From Pseudonocardia sediminis (GTDB taxonomy: Bacteria > Actinomycetota > Actinomycetes > Mycobacteriales > Pseudonocardiaceae), in NCBI RefSeq assembly GCF_004217185.1, contig NZ_SHKL01000001.1:991001-1055000 (forward strand): a DNA stretch of 64,000 bases, read 5' to 3'. This document shows positions 8,726-17,468 of this stretch, piece by piece. Each line of letters opens with the position of its first letter. The stretch's first letter is position 1. The notes beneath the pieces were generated by a model. It worked only from the letters and a program-made list of their open reading frames with translations. It did no database searches and was not told the DNA's origin. Position numbers and translations under genes: made by a program.

Positions 8726-9666
8726 TGAGCACCGCGACCATCGAACAGACCGACGCGCACCTCGACGACGGCCCGCCGCCGGACGCGCGGGACCGGTTCT
8801 ACGGCCTGCTGCCCGAGCTCGTCGCCGCCGACCCGCGGGTCGCGGTGGTGCTGGCCGAGATCGGCGCCTCCTACCTGGACCCGGAGAAGGTCGCGCCGGT
8901 GCGCGACCGCGTGATCAACCTGGGGATCCGGGAGCAGCTGCTGATCTCGACGGCCGGCGGGCTCGCCCTGGCCGGGCTGCGCCCGATCGTCCACACGTTC
9001 GCGCCGTTCCTGCTGGAGCGCCCGTACGAGCAGGTCAAGCTCGATCTGGGGCACCAGGACGTCGGCGCGGTGCTGGTCTCGGCCGGCGGGTCCTACGGCT
9101 GGCCGGCCGGCGGCGAGACGCACTTCGGGCAGCGCGATGTCGCCCTGCTGGACACGTTGTCCGGCTGGACGGTGCACGTGCCCGGGCACGCCGACGAGGC
9201 CGAGGAGATGCTGCGCGACGCGCTACGCCGCGACGACCGGATCTACATCCGGCTCGACGGGCTCTCCAACGCCGCCCCCGGACCGGTCGACGGGAGGATG
9301 TCGGTGCTGCGACGGGGGAGCCGCGGCACGGTCGTCGCGGTCGGGCCGATGGCCGACCGCACGCTCGCCGCCGTCGACGGCCTCGACGTCACCGTGCTCT
9401 ACGCCTCGACGGTCCGCCCGTTCGACGCCGGGACGCTGCGCCGCACGCTGGGCGCACCGGACGTCGTGCTGGTCGAGCCGTACCTGCGCGACACCTCCAC
9501 CGCGGAGGTCTCCCGGGCGCTGGGCGGGATCCGGCACCGCACGCTGGGCCTCGGCGTCGGGCCGGACGAGCTGCGTCGCTACGGCACCCGCGAGCAGCAC
9601 GACGCCGCGCACGGCATCGACGTCGAGGGCATCCGCCGCTCGGTCATCGACTTCCTGCACCCGTGA
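8725..9666 (+). CDS. Transketolase, C-terminal subunit
   Basis: A 313-residue partner of the preceding gene, containing the pyrimidine-binding domain (about 20-190) with NLGIREQLLISTAGGLAL, whose Glu activates the TPP cofactor, and a C-terminal domain (about 195-313) ending RRSVIDFLHP. The ATG at 8725 shares one base with the upstream TGA, so both subunits are made in equal amounts. No other pentose phosphate gene is nearby, so a second full-length transketolase probably exists elsewhere and this pair may serve a specific pathway (inference). Confidence 0.9.
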   Translation: MSTATIEQTDAHLDDGPPPDARDRFYGLLPELVAADPRVAVVLAEIGASYLDPEKVAPVRDRVINLGIREQLLISTAGGLALAGLRPIVHTFAPFLLERPYEQVKLDLGHQDVGAVLVSAGGSYGWPAGGETHFGQRDVALLDTLSGWTVHVPGHADEAEEMLRDALRRDDRIYIRLDGLSNAAPGPVDGRMSVLRRGSRGTVVAVGPMADRTLAAVDGLDVTVLYASTVRPFDAGTLRRTLGAPDVVLVEPYLRDTSTAEVSRALGGIRHRTLGLGVGPDELRRYGTREQHDAAHGIDVEGIRRSVIDFLHP

Positions 9667-9680
9667 GCCTCCGGCTCACG
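9662..9680. terminator. Bidirectional terminator hairpin
   Basis: Perfect 8-bp stem (9662-9669 with 9673-9680) and a 3-nt loop, between the convergent transketolase and histidine kinase genes. Both stop codons (9664-9666 on plus, 9676-9678 on minus) lie inside the stem arms. No T-tract is seen. Confidence 0.6.
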
Positions 9681-11130
9681 AGGGGCCGGCCGGGAGAGTG
9701 AGGCGGAACGCGGCCCCGGCGCCCGGCGGAGGGTCGACGCAGGTCAGCTCCCCGCCGTGCGCACGGGCGATGCCGCGGGCGATGGCGAGCCCGAGACCGG
9801 CGCCGCCGGCGTCGGCGGAGCGGGCGTCGTCGAGCCGGACGAGGCGTTCGAAGATCCGCTCCCGGTCGGCCTCGGGCACGCCCGCGCCGGTGTCGGTCAC
9901 GGTCACCGAGCCGGGCCCGGTCACCGCGACGGTGATCGTGCCGCCGTCGGGGGTGTGGCGGCGGGCGTTGTCGAGCAGGTTGGCCAGTACCTGGCCGAGA
10001 CGTTGCGGGTCACCGGGGACGAGGACCGCGTCACCGGTGGCCCGCACGTCCAGACCCGGCGCGAGCAGCCCGGCCCGCTCGACCTCGCCGCGGGCGAGGT
10101 CAAGCAGGTCCACCGGCACCGGGTGCAGCTCGATGCCGGCGTCGATCCGGGCCAGCGCCAGCAGGTCGTCGACGAGGCGGGCGGCGCGCTGGGTGTCGCG
10201 CAGCAGCAACAGGTGCAGCCGGTCGCGGTCGGCGGCCGGGAGCTCCGGGTCGAGCGCGGCCTCGGCGGCGGCACGCACGCCGGCCAGCGGCGTGCGCAGC
10301 TCGTGCGCGGCGTCGGCAACGAACTGCCGGGTCCGCGCCTCGGACGCCCGCGCGGTCGACTCGGCGCCCTCCAGCTCGTCGAGCATGTCGTCGAACGCGG
10401 CGGCGGCGCGGCCCAGCTCGGTGTCGGTGCGGGCGGGGGCGAGCCGGGCGCCGCGGTCGCCGCGGGTGATCGAGCGGGCCAGCCCGGTCATGTCGTCCAG
10501 CGGAGCGAGTGCGAGCCGTGTGGTGAGCAGCGTGACCAGCCCGGCCGCGACCAGTCCGGCCACACCGAGCGCGAGCAGGATCCGGCGCAGCCGCTGCTGG
10601 GCCGACGAGATCTGGTCGGAGTCGGCGCTCAGGACGATCACGGAGCCGTCGGCCAGGGTCGCCCGCACCACCCGGTCGGCCTCCCGGCCGCCCCCGCTCG
10701 CCCCGCCTCCGTTCGGGCCGTCCCCGCCGGCACCGTTCCCGCCGCGCCGCGAGGGCGGGCCGTCGCGGTCCGGTCCGGGGCCGACGCCCTGCCCGGACGA
10801 GGTGTAGACCGCGCCGGTGGTCGTCGTCAGCGTGACGCGTACGCCGGGCCCGTCGACGCGTCGGACCAGCTCCGCACCGCGGACGCCCTGCCCGGCCAGC
10901 TGCACGGCCGTCGCCGCCCGTCCCTCCAGCCGGGACTGCAGGTCCGACCGGGTCTGCGCGGCGACCAGGACGTCGGTCAGCACGCCGACCGCCAGGAGCA
11001 CCGCCGCCAGCACCAGCAGGCTGGACGCGGTGACCCGGCGGCGCAGCGACACGGTCCGCAACGACCCGGCGCGCAGGGTCTCGGTCCGGGTACGCGCCGC
11101 GCGCCGGAACCCGTCCGGGAGCGACGTCAC
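9676..11130 (-). CDS. Membrane sensor histidine kinase (EnvZ/MprB type)
   Basis: A 484-residue kinase with membrane helix 1 (about 33-56), an extracytoplasmic sensor (57-182) containing a Gly/Pro-rich low-complexity stretch at 112-148, helix 2 (183-204), a HAMP linker, the H box FVADAAHELRTP with phospho-His H276, and an ATPase with LLDNARRHT and DTGAGVP. The GTG at 11130 overlaps the response regulator stop as GTGA. Longer readings to 11826 only run antisense to or through the regulator. The kinase and regulator form one operon transcribed away from the divergent glycine-rich gene at 11926, their probable target. Confidence 0.9.
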   Translation of the reverse strand: MTSLPDGFRRAARTRTETLRAGSLRTVSLRRRVTASSLLVLAAVLLAVGVLTDVLVAAQTRSDLQSRLEGRAATAVQLAGQGVRGAELVRRVDGPGVRVTLTTTTGAVYTSSGQGVGPGPDRDGPPSRRGGNGAGGDGPNGGGASGGGREADRVVRATLADGSVIVLSADSDQISSAQQRLRRILLALGVAGLVAAGLVTLLTTRLALAPLDDMTGLARSITRGDRGARLAPARTDTELGRAAAAFDDMLDELEGAESTARASEARTRQFVADAAHELRTPLAGVRAAAEAALDPELPAADRDRLHLLLLRDTQRAARLVDDLLALARIDAGIELHPVPVDLLDLARGEVERAGLLAPGLDVRATGDAVLVPGDPQRLGQVLANLLDNARRHTPDGGTITVAVTGPGSVTVTDTGAGVPEADRERIFERLVRLDDARSADAGGAGLGLAIARGIARAHGGELTCVDPPPGAGAAFRLTLPAGPS

Positions 11131-11792
11131 GGCGGGTCCGCACGCAGCACGTAGCCGATGCCGCGCACCGTGTGCAGCAGCCGCGGTTCGCCGAGCTTGC
11201 GGCGCAGCGCGGAGACGTGCACCTCGACCAGGTTCGGGTCGTAGTCGGTCCAGCCCCAGACCCGGTTCAGGATCTGCGCCTTGCTCACCACCCGCCCGCG
11301 CTGGGCGACCAGGTAGTCCAGCAGCCGCAGCTCGGTGGCCGTCAGCTCGACCGGCTCGCCGCCGCGGCGTACGACCCCGGCCGGCACGTCCACCACCAGG
11401 TCGTCGATCTCGACGACCCCCGGCGCGGCTCCGGTGCGGCGCAGCACCGCGGTCACCCGGGCGGTCAGCTCGGCGAGGGCGAACGGTTTGACGACGTAGT
11501 CGTCGGCGCCGCCGTGCAGGCCACGCAACCGGTCGTCGACCTCGTCGCGGGCGGTCAGCATGACCACGCCCGCGGTGCCGGTCCGGCGGATCACCTCGAG
11601 CAGGGCGAACCCGTCGCGGCCGGGGAGCATCACGTCCAGCACGACGATGTCCGGGCGGAAGTCGGCGAGGTCGCGTTCCAGCGTCGTCCCGTCCGGGCGC
11701 CCGGTGGCCTCCATCCCGGCCCCGCTGAGCCCGGCCAGGACGGCGGCGCGGATCGTCTCCGCGTCCTCCACCACCAGCACCCGTGCACCCAC
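11127..11792 (-). CDS. OmpR/PhoB-family response regulator
   Basis: A 221-residue regulator: receiver domain 1-115 with phospho-acceptor D53 in VVLDVMLPG and Lys in YVVKPF, then a winged-helix domain (about 128-219) with the RVWGWTDY and VRGIGYVLR signatures of the PhoB group. Paired with the downstream kinase through a GTGA overlap. The GTG/ATG start region lies directly beside a cluster of CCTGAAG boxes (11815-11851), a plausible autoregulatory site since OmpR-type proteins bind direct repeats about one helical turn apart. Confidence 0.93.
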   Translation of the reverse strand: MGARVLVVEDAETIRAAVLAGLSGAGMEATGRPDGTTLERDLADFRPDIVVLDVMLPGRDGFALLEVIRRTGTAGVVMLTARDEVDDRLRGLHGGADDYVVKPFALAELTARVTAVLRRTGAAPGVVEIDDLVVDVPAGVVRRGGEPVELTATELRLLDYLVAQRGRVVSKAQILNRVWGWTDYDPNLVEVHVSALRRKLGEPRLLHTVRGIGYVLRADPP

Positions 11793-11814
11793 GTCCCCAT
11801 TCTCCGCCGACCGG

Positions 11815-11851
11815 CCTGAAGATCACCTGAAGGCCCGCGGGAGCTTCAGGT
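11815..11851. promoter_or_regulatory. Three CCTGAAG boxes between divergent genes
   Basis: CCTGAAG occurs at 11815-11821 and 11826-11832, exactly 11 bp apart in direct orientation, and once more inverted at 11844-11850. The second copy and the inverted copy form an 8-bp dyad (ACCTGAAG / CTTCAGGT). Direct repeats spaced one helical turn are the usual target of OmpR-family regulators. The cluster sits between the two-component operon and the divergent gene at 11926, so one site could control both. Confidence 0.55.
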
Positions 11852-11925
11852 TCCGCTCAGCCGGGCGCGCCAGTCTCGGTCTCCGACGAGGACGCAGTGG
11901 CGTCCGAGGAACGACGGAGGATCTC

Positions 11926-12831
11926 GTGAGCACGCCCACCCCCGGACCCGACGACCGCGCCACCGGGCCGGTCGACCCCACCCCGGCCCCGCCCGCCGGA
12001 CCGGACACCCCGACGACGGCCGCCGGTGCCGACGCCCCCACGACTGCGACCCCCGCCGCGACGCCCGTGTCGGCCGCCCCTCGGAGCCGGTGGCGCCGGG
12101 TCCCGCGGGTCACCGGACGACGGCTGATCGGGGCCGGTCTGGTGCTCGCCCTGCTCGTGGTCGGCGGCGTCCTGGCGCTGCTGCTGATCCCCGGCGGTGG
12201 TCGCGACGGAGGTGGCCGGGACGGCGGGCCGGGGCGCGGCGGTCCGGGTCTCGCCTCCGAGCAGCGCGGACTCGACGGCGGCCCGGGTGGTCGCGGCGGT
12301 CCCGGTGGTGGCGGTCCCGGTGGTGGCGGCGAGGGTCGCGGGGGCGAGGGCCGTGGGGGTGAGGGCCGGGGCGACCGCGGTCCCGGAGGAGCCGGGCGCG
12401 GGGACGACGCCGGAGCGGTCGTCGGCGCCGTCCGGTCGGTCGGCGCCGGCACCCTGGTCGTCGCCCGGGACGGGGCCGGTGACGTCCCGATCCGCACCGA
12501 CGACCGCACCCGTGTGCGCGGCGTCACCACCGAGCTCACCGCGCTGACGCCGGGGGAGCGCGTCGTCGTGCGCGTCTCCGGGACCGGCGCGGACGCCGTC
12601 GCCGCCTCGGTGGAGACGCCGCGGGCCCGGGTGAGCGGCACCGTCACGTTGCTCGTCGGCGCGCGGGCCACCGTCGTCGGGTCCTCGGGCCTGACGACCG
12701 CAGTGGACACCACCGGCCTGACCACCAAGCCCTCGGTCGGCACCCGGGCCGAGTTCACCGGCGTCGCGACCGCGAACGGCACCGTCCTGCGGGCCGACCA
12801 GATGCAGACGCTGCCCGAGCCGGGGCGCTGA
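11926..12831 (+). CDS. Membrane-anchored glycine-rich protein with DUF5666-like C-terminus
   Basis: A 301-residue protein. Residues 1-58 are a Pro/Thr/Ala-rich cytoplasmic segment, 65-88 one membrane helix, 90-160 a strongly Gly/Arg-rich spacer with repeated EGRG units, and 162-300 a soluble beta-rich domain with repeats of the kind seen in DUF5666 proteins (VGAVRSVGAGTLVV, RVSGTVTLLV). It should be exposed outside the membrane. GTG start at 11926 follows a GGAGGATCTC ribosome site. It is divergent from the OmpR-type two-component operon and shares its CCTGAAG-containing regulatory region, suggesting an envelope-stress or signal-output role; true function is unknown. Confidence 0.72.
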   Translation: MSTPTPGPDDRATGPVDPTPAPPAGPDTPTTAAGADAPTTATPAATPVSAAPRSRWRRVPRVTGRRLIGAGLVLALLVVGGVLALLLIPGGGRDGGGRDGGPGRGGPGLASEQRGLDGGPGGRGGPGGGGPGGGGEGRGGEGRGGEGRGDRGPGGAGRGDDAGAVVGAVRSVGAGTLVVARDGAGDVPIRTDDRTRVRGVTTELTALTPGERVVVRVSGTGADAVAASVETPRARVSGTVTLLVGARATVVGSSGLTTAVDTTGLTTKPSVGTRAEFTGVATANGTVLRADQMQTLPEPGR

Positions 12832-12897
12832 GCTCGGTCCCGACGGCCGGTCCCGCCCGCCGGGACCGGTCGGAGCGGTGTCCGTAGGGTCGCGGGC

Positions 12898-13743
12898 GTG
12901 CGTCTGGCCACCTGGAACGTCAACTCCGCGAAGTCCCGGCTGCCCCGCCTGCTGCCCTGGCTCGACCAGCGGGCACCGGACGTCGTCTGCCTGCAGGAGA
13001 CCAAGCTCGGCGACCACGACTTCGCCGAGGAGCTCGGCGGGCCGCTGGCCGAGCGCGGCTACGAGGTCGCCCACCACGGCCAGGGCCGCTGGAACGGGGT
13101 CGCGCTGCTGTCGCGGGTCGGTCTCGACGACGTCGTGCGCGGGCTGCCCGACGAGCCCGAGTTCGGTGGCGTCGCCGAGGCCCGTGCCGTCACCGCGACC
13201 TGCGGCGGGCTGCGCGTCACCTCGGTCTACGTGCCGAACGGGCGCGAGCCGTCGGACCCGCACTACGCCTACAAGCTGCGCTGGCTGGCCGCGCTGCGCG
13301 ACCTCGTCGTGGCGGGGGACCCGTCGTCGACGGTCGTGGCCGGCGACATGAACATCGCCCCCACCGACGACGACGTCTGGGACCGCCCCGCCTTCGACGG
13401 CGCCACCCACGTCACCCCGGACGAGCGCGCCGCCCTGGCCGCGCTGTGCGAGCCCGGGCTGCGCGACGTGATGCGCGAGCGCTGGCCCGACGAACGCGCG
13501 TTCAGCTACTGGGACTACCGCGCCGGGCGGTTCCACAAGGACCAGGGCATGCGGATCGACCTCATCCTCGCCGGCTCCGGCCCTGCGGAGCGCCGCGCCG
13601 CGGTGTGGGTGGACCGGCTGGCCCGCAAGGGCAGCGGTCCCAGCGACCACGCGCCGGTGATGCTGGACCTCGACGAGGCCCCGGACGGCGACATCGGCCC
13701 GGTCGTCCCGCCCCCGAGCGCGCCCGCTCCGCGCAAGCGGTGA
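12898..13743 (+). CDS. xth: Exodeoxyribonuclease III
   Basis: A 281-residue DNA-repair nuclease of the EEP fold that cuts at abasic sites and removes 3' blocks. Motifs are WNVNSAKSR (residues 5-13), LQETKL with metal-binding Glu, GDMNIAP, GMRIDLIL and the catalytic GPSDHAPVM near the end. Length is usual for the family apart from a short Pro-rich tail. The GTG at 12898 lies 7 nt after TAGGGT (12885-12890), a probable leaderless start. It stands alone between the glycine-rich membrane protein and the lipoprotein. Confidence 0.95.
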   Translation: MRLATWNVNSAKSRLPRLLPWLDQRAPDVVCLQETKLGDHDFAEELGGPLAERGYEVAHHGQGRWNGVALLSRVGLDDVVRGLPDEPEFGGVAEARAVTATCGGLRVTSVYVPNGREPSDPHYAYKLRWLAALRDLVVAGDPSSTVVAGDMNIAPTDDDVWDRPAFDGATHVTPDERAALAALCEPGLRDVMRERWPDERAFSYWDYRAGRFHKDQGMRIDLILAGSGPAERRAAVWVDRLARKGSGPSDHAPVMLDLDEAPDGDIGPVVPPPSAPAPRKR

Positions 13744-13819
13744 GCGGTCGGCCTTGACGCCGCTCGCGCGACCGAACAGCCCGCCTGCCGCCTTCCGGTC
13801 TACGGTCGTGGGACTGAAG

Positions 13820-13849
13820 TTGCACCGTATGGGCTAACGCTGATAGTCA
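13820..13849 (+). promoter_or_regulatory. Promoter for lipoprotein-sortase unit
   Basis: TTGCAC (13820-13825) and TAGTCA (13844-13849) are separated by 18 bp, a fair sigma-70-type promoter. The predicted transcript starts near 13856 and reaches a GGGGGAACCAG ribosome site before the ATG at 13883. Confidence 0.45.
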
Positions 13850-13882
13850 CCGGCCGTGGATCGCAACCGTCGGGGGAACCAG

Positions 13883-14782
13883 ATGACCAAGAAGAACGGC
13901 CGTTATGCGGCCGGTGCCGCCGTGGCCGCTTTCGCGCTCGTGGGCGTCACCGCCTGCTCGGGTGGAGCGCCGGCCGTCCCGAACCTGCCGACCGACCTGC
14001 CGTCGATCCCGGGCGTCGGTGACCCGAAGGCCGCCTTCGGCAACGCCCACCAGTCCGCGCTCGGGCTGGCCGGTCTCGGTGGCCTCGGGGTCGCCCAGGG
14101 TGTCGGCGACAAGGTCAAGGAGCTCGCGCCGCAGGTGCAGTCCGAGGGCCAGGGCATCGACCAGAAGCTGCGCGGGCTCGCGTCCGCCGTCGGCGTCTCG
14201 CTGCCCGACCAGCTCTCCCCGGAGCAGCAGGCGCAGCTCGACGACATCAAGGGCCGCACGGGCGAGCAGTTCGACCAGGGCTGGTTGCAGGCCGCCCAGG
14301 CCGAGCAGGCGAAGCTCAAGGAGCAGGCGACCGGCCTGCTGAACATCCCGGGCCTGCCCGAGGACCAGAAGGCCCAGGCCCAGCAGCAGCTGGCCAACCT
14401 GGACCAGCTCGGGAAGAAGCTCGACGAGGCCGCGGCCGCGGCCGGTGCGGCGACCCCGGGTGGCGACGCCGCCGCCGGGGGCGACCAGGCCGGTGGCGAC
14501 GCCGCCGCCGGTGGGGCCGCGGGCGCGGGTGGCGAGAACGGCGCCGCCGGTGCGGGTGGCGAGAACGGTGCCGCCGGTCAGGGTGGCGCGGGCGCCGGTC
14601 AGGGTGGTTCCGGTGCGGCCGGTTCCGGCTCGTCCGACGGCAAGGGCGGCCCGGCCGTGAACGCCGGCACCGGTGGCCAGGCCGCCGACTCCGGCGCCCC
14701 GGTCCTGCCGATCGCGTTCGGGGGCCTCGGCCTGGCGCTGATCGCCGCCGCCGGGATGTGGCTGCGCCGCTCCAAGGCGTGA
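13883..14782 (+). CDS. Lipoprotein with DUF4142-like domain and C-terminal membrane tail
   Basis: A 299-residue exported protein. Residues 1-25 form a lipoprotein signal (VTAC, lipid-bearing Cys25); residues 60-195 are helical, Gln/Ala-rich and resemble DUF4142 (FDQGWLQAAQAEQAKLKEQA); 196-265 are low-complexity Gly/Ala/Gln with GGENGAAG repeats; the last 26 residues are a hydrophobic segment ending in RRSKA, like a sortase sorting tail, but no LPxTG is present. The ATG at 13883 has a good ribosome site; an upstream in-frame GTG at 13856 adds nine unlikely residues. Its stop overlaps the start of the sortase gene (GTGA), so it is a natural candidate substrate. Confidence 0.78.
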   Translation: MTKKNGRYAAGAAVAAFALVGVTACSGGAPAVPNLPTDLPSIPGVGDPKAAFGNAHQSALGLAGLGGLGVAQGVGDKVKELAPQVQSEGQGIDQKLRGLASAVGVSLPDQLSPEQQAQLDDIKGRTGEQFDQGWLQAAQAEQAKLKEQATGLLNIPGLPEDQKAQAQQQLANLDQLGKKLDEAAAAAGAATPGGDAAAGGDQAGGDAAAGGAAGAGGENGAAGAGGENGAAGQGGAGAGQGGSGAAGSGSSDGKGGPAVNAGTGGQAADSGAPVLPIAFGGLGLALIAAAGMWLRRSKA

Positions 14783-15960
14783 GCGACCGACGCCGGCGCC
14801 CGGGGAACCGGGGAGCGCTGTTCCTGCTGCTCCTCGGCGTGATCTTCCTGGGCGCCGGCGTCCTGCTCCATCTGTACGGTTCCGACGACCGCGAGGTCGT
14901 CGCACAGGACGTCGGCTCCCTCCCCGGGACGACGACCACCGCCTCCCGGCCCCTGGCCGAGGACATCCCGGTCCTCTCCGGACTGGACGAGCTCCTGGTG
15001 CGCCCGGGGAGCGCACCGCCGGTCACCGGCGTCGCCGGACTGAACGGCGGCTTCGACGGCTCCGGGTCCGGCGGCCCGCCCGGCGGCCCCGCAGGCTCCG
15101 GCCTCCCCGTCACACGCACCGACGCCGCCCCGGGTGGCGAGGCTCCCGGCGGGAGACCGCCCGGTGCGGTCGCTCCCGCTGCGGGAGCCGCCACCGGCCC
15201 GGCCGTCCCCGGCAGCTCGATACCTGGCAGTCCGATCCCCGGCGGTGGCCCGGTCCCCGCCCTCCCGGCTCCCGGAACCGACCCGTCGGCGCGTGCACAG
15301 GCTGCGGACGAGAGGTCCGTGCTGGACGACCCGACGCCTGCACCGGTGCCCCGACGCCCGGTCCCGGCTGCCCTGCCGCAGCCCCCGTCTCCGCTGGCCC
15401 CGGCACAGCCCGGCCTGCTCGGCCCGGTCTACCCGCTGCCCGAGCCCGCCGACGCCCGACCGGCGCCGACGCCTGTGCTGCCGGCCGCCCTGGAGCTCCC
15501 GGCCCGCGCCGTCACCGCGCCCGTCGACGCCGTCGGCACCGATCCGTCCGGCGGGATGGTCGTGCCCGAGGAGGTCCGCACCGTCGGCTGGTGGGCGCCC
15601 GGGGTGCTGCCCGGGGGCGCGAGCGGCAGCGCGGTGATCGCCGGGCACGTCGACTCCCGCACCCAGGGCGTCGGCGTCCTGTCGATCCTGCCGCAGCTGA
15701 CCGAGGGCGAACCCGTCCTGATCCGCGACGCGACCGGCCGCACCGCGGCGTTCCGGGTCGCGGCGCGGCGCGAGTACGGCAAGTACGACCTCCCGCGCGA
15801 CGTCTTCCGCCGCGACGGCGCCCCGCAACTGGTCCTGATCACCTGCGGCGGCCGCTTCGACCCGGCCGCCCGCAGCTACGAGTCGAACATCGTCGTCTAC
15901 GCCGTCCCGGACCCGGCCCCCGCCGCACCGCCCGCTCCGGCCCCCACCCCCGCACCCTGA
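14779..15960 (+). CDS. Class F sortase
   Basis: A 393-residue membrane-anchored transpeptidase. One membrane helix (about 12-32) is followed by a long Pro/Ala/Gly linker (to about 245) and the sortase fold, with catalytic His in VIAGHVDS and catalytic Cys in LITCGGRF; an Arg in the GGRFDPAARSY segment probably completes the triad. Class F enzymes of actinobacteria couple surface proteins to the cell wall or trim them. The GTG start at 14779 overlaps the stop of the lipoprotein gene, linking enzyme and probable substrate. The linker of more than 200 residues is unusually long for the class. Confidence 0.9.
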   Translation: MSDRRRRPGNRGALFLLLLGVIFLGAGVLLHLYGSDDREVVAQDVGSLPGTTTTASRPLAEDIPVLSGLDELLVRPGSAPPVTGVAGLNGGFDGSGSGGPPGGPAGSGLPVTRTDAAPGGEAPGGRPPGAVAPAAGAATGPAVPGSSIPGSPIPGGGPVPALPAPGTDPSARAQAADERSVLDDPTPAPVPRRPVPAALPQPPSPLAPAQPGLLGPVYPLPEPADARPAPTPVLPAALELPARAVTAPVDAVGTDPSGGMVVPEEVRTVGWWAPGVLPGGASGSAVIAGHVDSRTQGVGVLSILPQLTEGEPVLIRDATGRTAAFRVAARREYGKYDLPRDVFRRDGAPQLVLITCGGRFDPAARSYESNIVVYAVPDPAPAAPPAPAPTPAP

Positions 15961-16132
15961 CCCGGCCGCACACACCGCCGGTCCACGGCACACAGCGTGC
16001 ACGGTGTGTGCGGTGCGCCGACGGTGTGTGCCGCCGGGTGGACGAGCTGGTCCCGGCGAGCCCTCGCGGTCGTGGTGCGGTGACCGGCTGTGGGACCCGG
16101 ACCCGTGGCCGGGGTCGGTAGGCTCAGCGACC

Positions 16133-17404
16133 GTGAGTACCGGCACCACGTCGTCCCCCGCCAGCACCGAGGCCCCGGAGTTCGCGGCCGTCCGGGCCGC
16201 CGCCGAGCGGGCCCGCGCCGCCGCCCCGGCCGTGCGCGCGGCCGGGGGTGCCGCCGTCGACGCCGCACTCCGCGCCGCGGCGACGCTGATCCGGGAGCGT
16301 AAGGCGACGCTGCTCGAGGTCAACCACACCGATGTCACCGCCGCCGAGCAGAACGGTATGGCCCCGGGCCTGCTGGACCGGCTACGGCTGACCGAGGAGC
16401 GGCTGACCGGCATCGCGACCCAGCTCGAGGTGCTCGCCGACACCCCGGAGCCGCCCGTGCAGTGGCCGGTCCGGACGCTGGAGACCGGCGAGCGGGTGTT
16501 CGAGCGGCGGATCCCGGTCGGCGTCATCGGCGCGGTGTTCGAGGCCCGGCCGAACGTGACCGTCGACGTCGCCTCCCAGGTGCTCAAGGCCCGCAGCGCC
16601 GCCGTCCTGCGCACCGGCGCGGCCGCCCTCGGTACCGCGACGGCCCTGGTCGAGCAGGTGCTCGCGCCCGCCCTGGAGTCGGCCGGCATCCCGGCCGCGG
16701 CCGTGCAGCTCGTCCCGCTGCCCGGGCACGCCGGCGCCGAGGCGCTGGTCGGGCTGCCCGACCTGGTGCCGCTCGTGGTGGTGCGCGGCAGCGGCGAGGT
16801 GACCCGCAAGCTCTCCGTGCTCGGCGCGACCGCCGGCACCCGGATCCTCGCCCACGCCGACGGGGGAGGGGTGCTCTACCTCGACGGCGCCGCCGACCCG
16901 GACGCCGCCGCCCGCCTGGTGCACGAGAGCACCGACCGTCTCGGCGTCTGCAACCGTCTCAACCTGCTGCTGATCGACCGTTCGTCCTGGGACACGCTGC
17001 TCCCGGTCGCCCGGAAGGTCCTCGACGAGCGCGGCATCACCCTGTCCGAGCCGCCCCACGCGCACCCTCTCGGGCACGAGTGGGCCCTGGACTCCGGCTC
17101 CGAGGCGCACGTGACCGTCGCGCCCGTCGACGGTGCGGTGGACGCCGCGCAGACCGCCGCGCGGGAGACCTCCGGCCTGGCCGCGACGATCTGCACCACG
17201 GACGCGGCCGTCGCCGAGGCGTTCATCGACAGCTACACCGGAACCGGTGTGTTCTGGAACGCCACCTCGCGCCTGCTCGACGGCTACAAGCTGCTCGGGC
17301 TCCCCGAGACCGGGATCAACGTCGACCACACGCCCGGGCCCCGCGGACCGGTGACCTACCAGGACCTGGGCCTGCGCCAGTTCGTGGTGCTGCCACCGGA
17401 GTAG
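16133..17404 (+). CDS. proA: Gamma-glutamyl phosphate reductase
   Basis: A 423-residue cytosolic enzyme of proline synthesis that reduces gamma-glutamyl phosphate with NADPH. Visible motifs are RIPVGVIGAVFEARPNVTVD, the catalytic Cys in TDRLGVCNRLNLLL, and the C-terminal NATSRLLDGYKLLGLPETGI. Length matches the family. The GTG at 16133 is 8 nt after TAGGCT (16119-16124), so the mRNA is probably leaderless; an in-frame extension to 16004 has no support. proB is not adjacent. Confidence 0.96.
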   Translation: MSTGTTSSPASTEAPEFAAVRAAAERARAAAPAVRAAGGAAVDAALRAAATLIRERKATLLEVNHTDVTAAEQNGMAPGLLDRLRLTEERLTGIATQLEVLADTPEPPVQWPVRTLETGERVFERRIPVGVIGAVFEARPNVTVDVASQVLKARSAAVLRTGAAALGTATALVEQVLAPALESAGIPAAAVQLVPLPGHAGAEALVGLPDLVPLVVVRGSGEVTRKLSVLGATAGTRILAHADGGGVLYLDGAADPDAAARLVHESTDRLGVCNRLNLLLIDRSSWDTLLPVARKVLDERGITLSEPPHAHPLGHEWALDSGSEAHVTVAPVDGAVDAAQTAARETSGLAATICTTDAAVAEAFIDSYTGTGVFWNATSRLLDGYKLLGLPETGINVDHTPGPRGPVTYQDLGLRQFVVLPPE

Positions 17405-17468
17405 CCGCGCCCGGACCTGCGCGGTTCCGCGCGGCGCGCTGTCGGACCCCCGGGCTAGGGTCGAGATC

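Noticed and set aside
14680..14782. LPxTG sorting signal in the lipoprotein
   Set aside because: Hydrophobic tail and basic end are present but no LPxTG or close variant precedes them.
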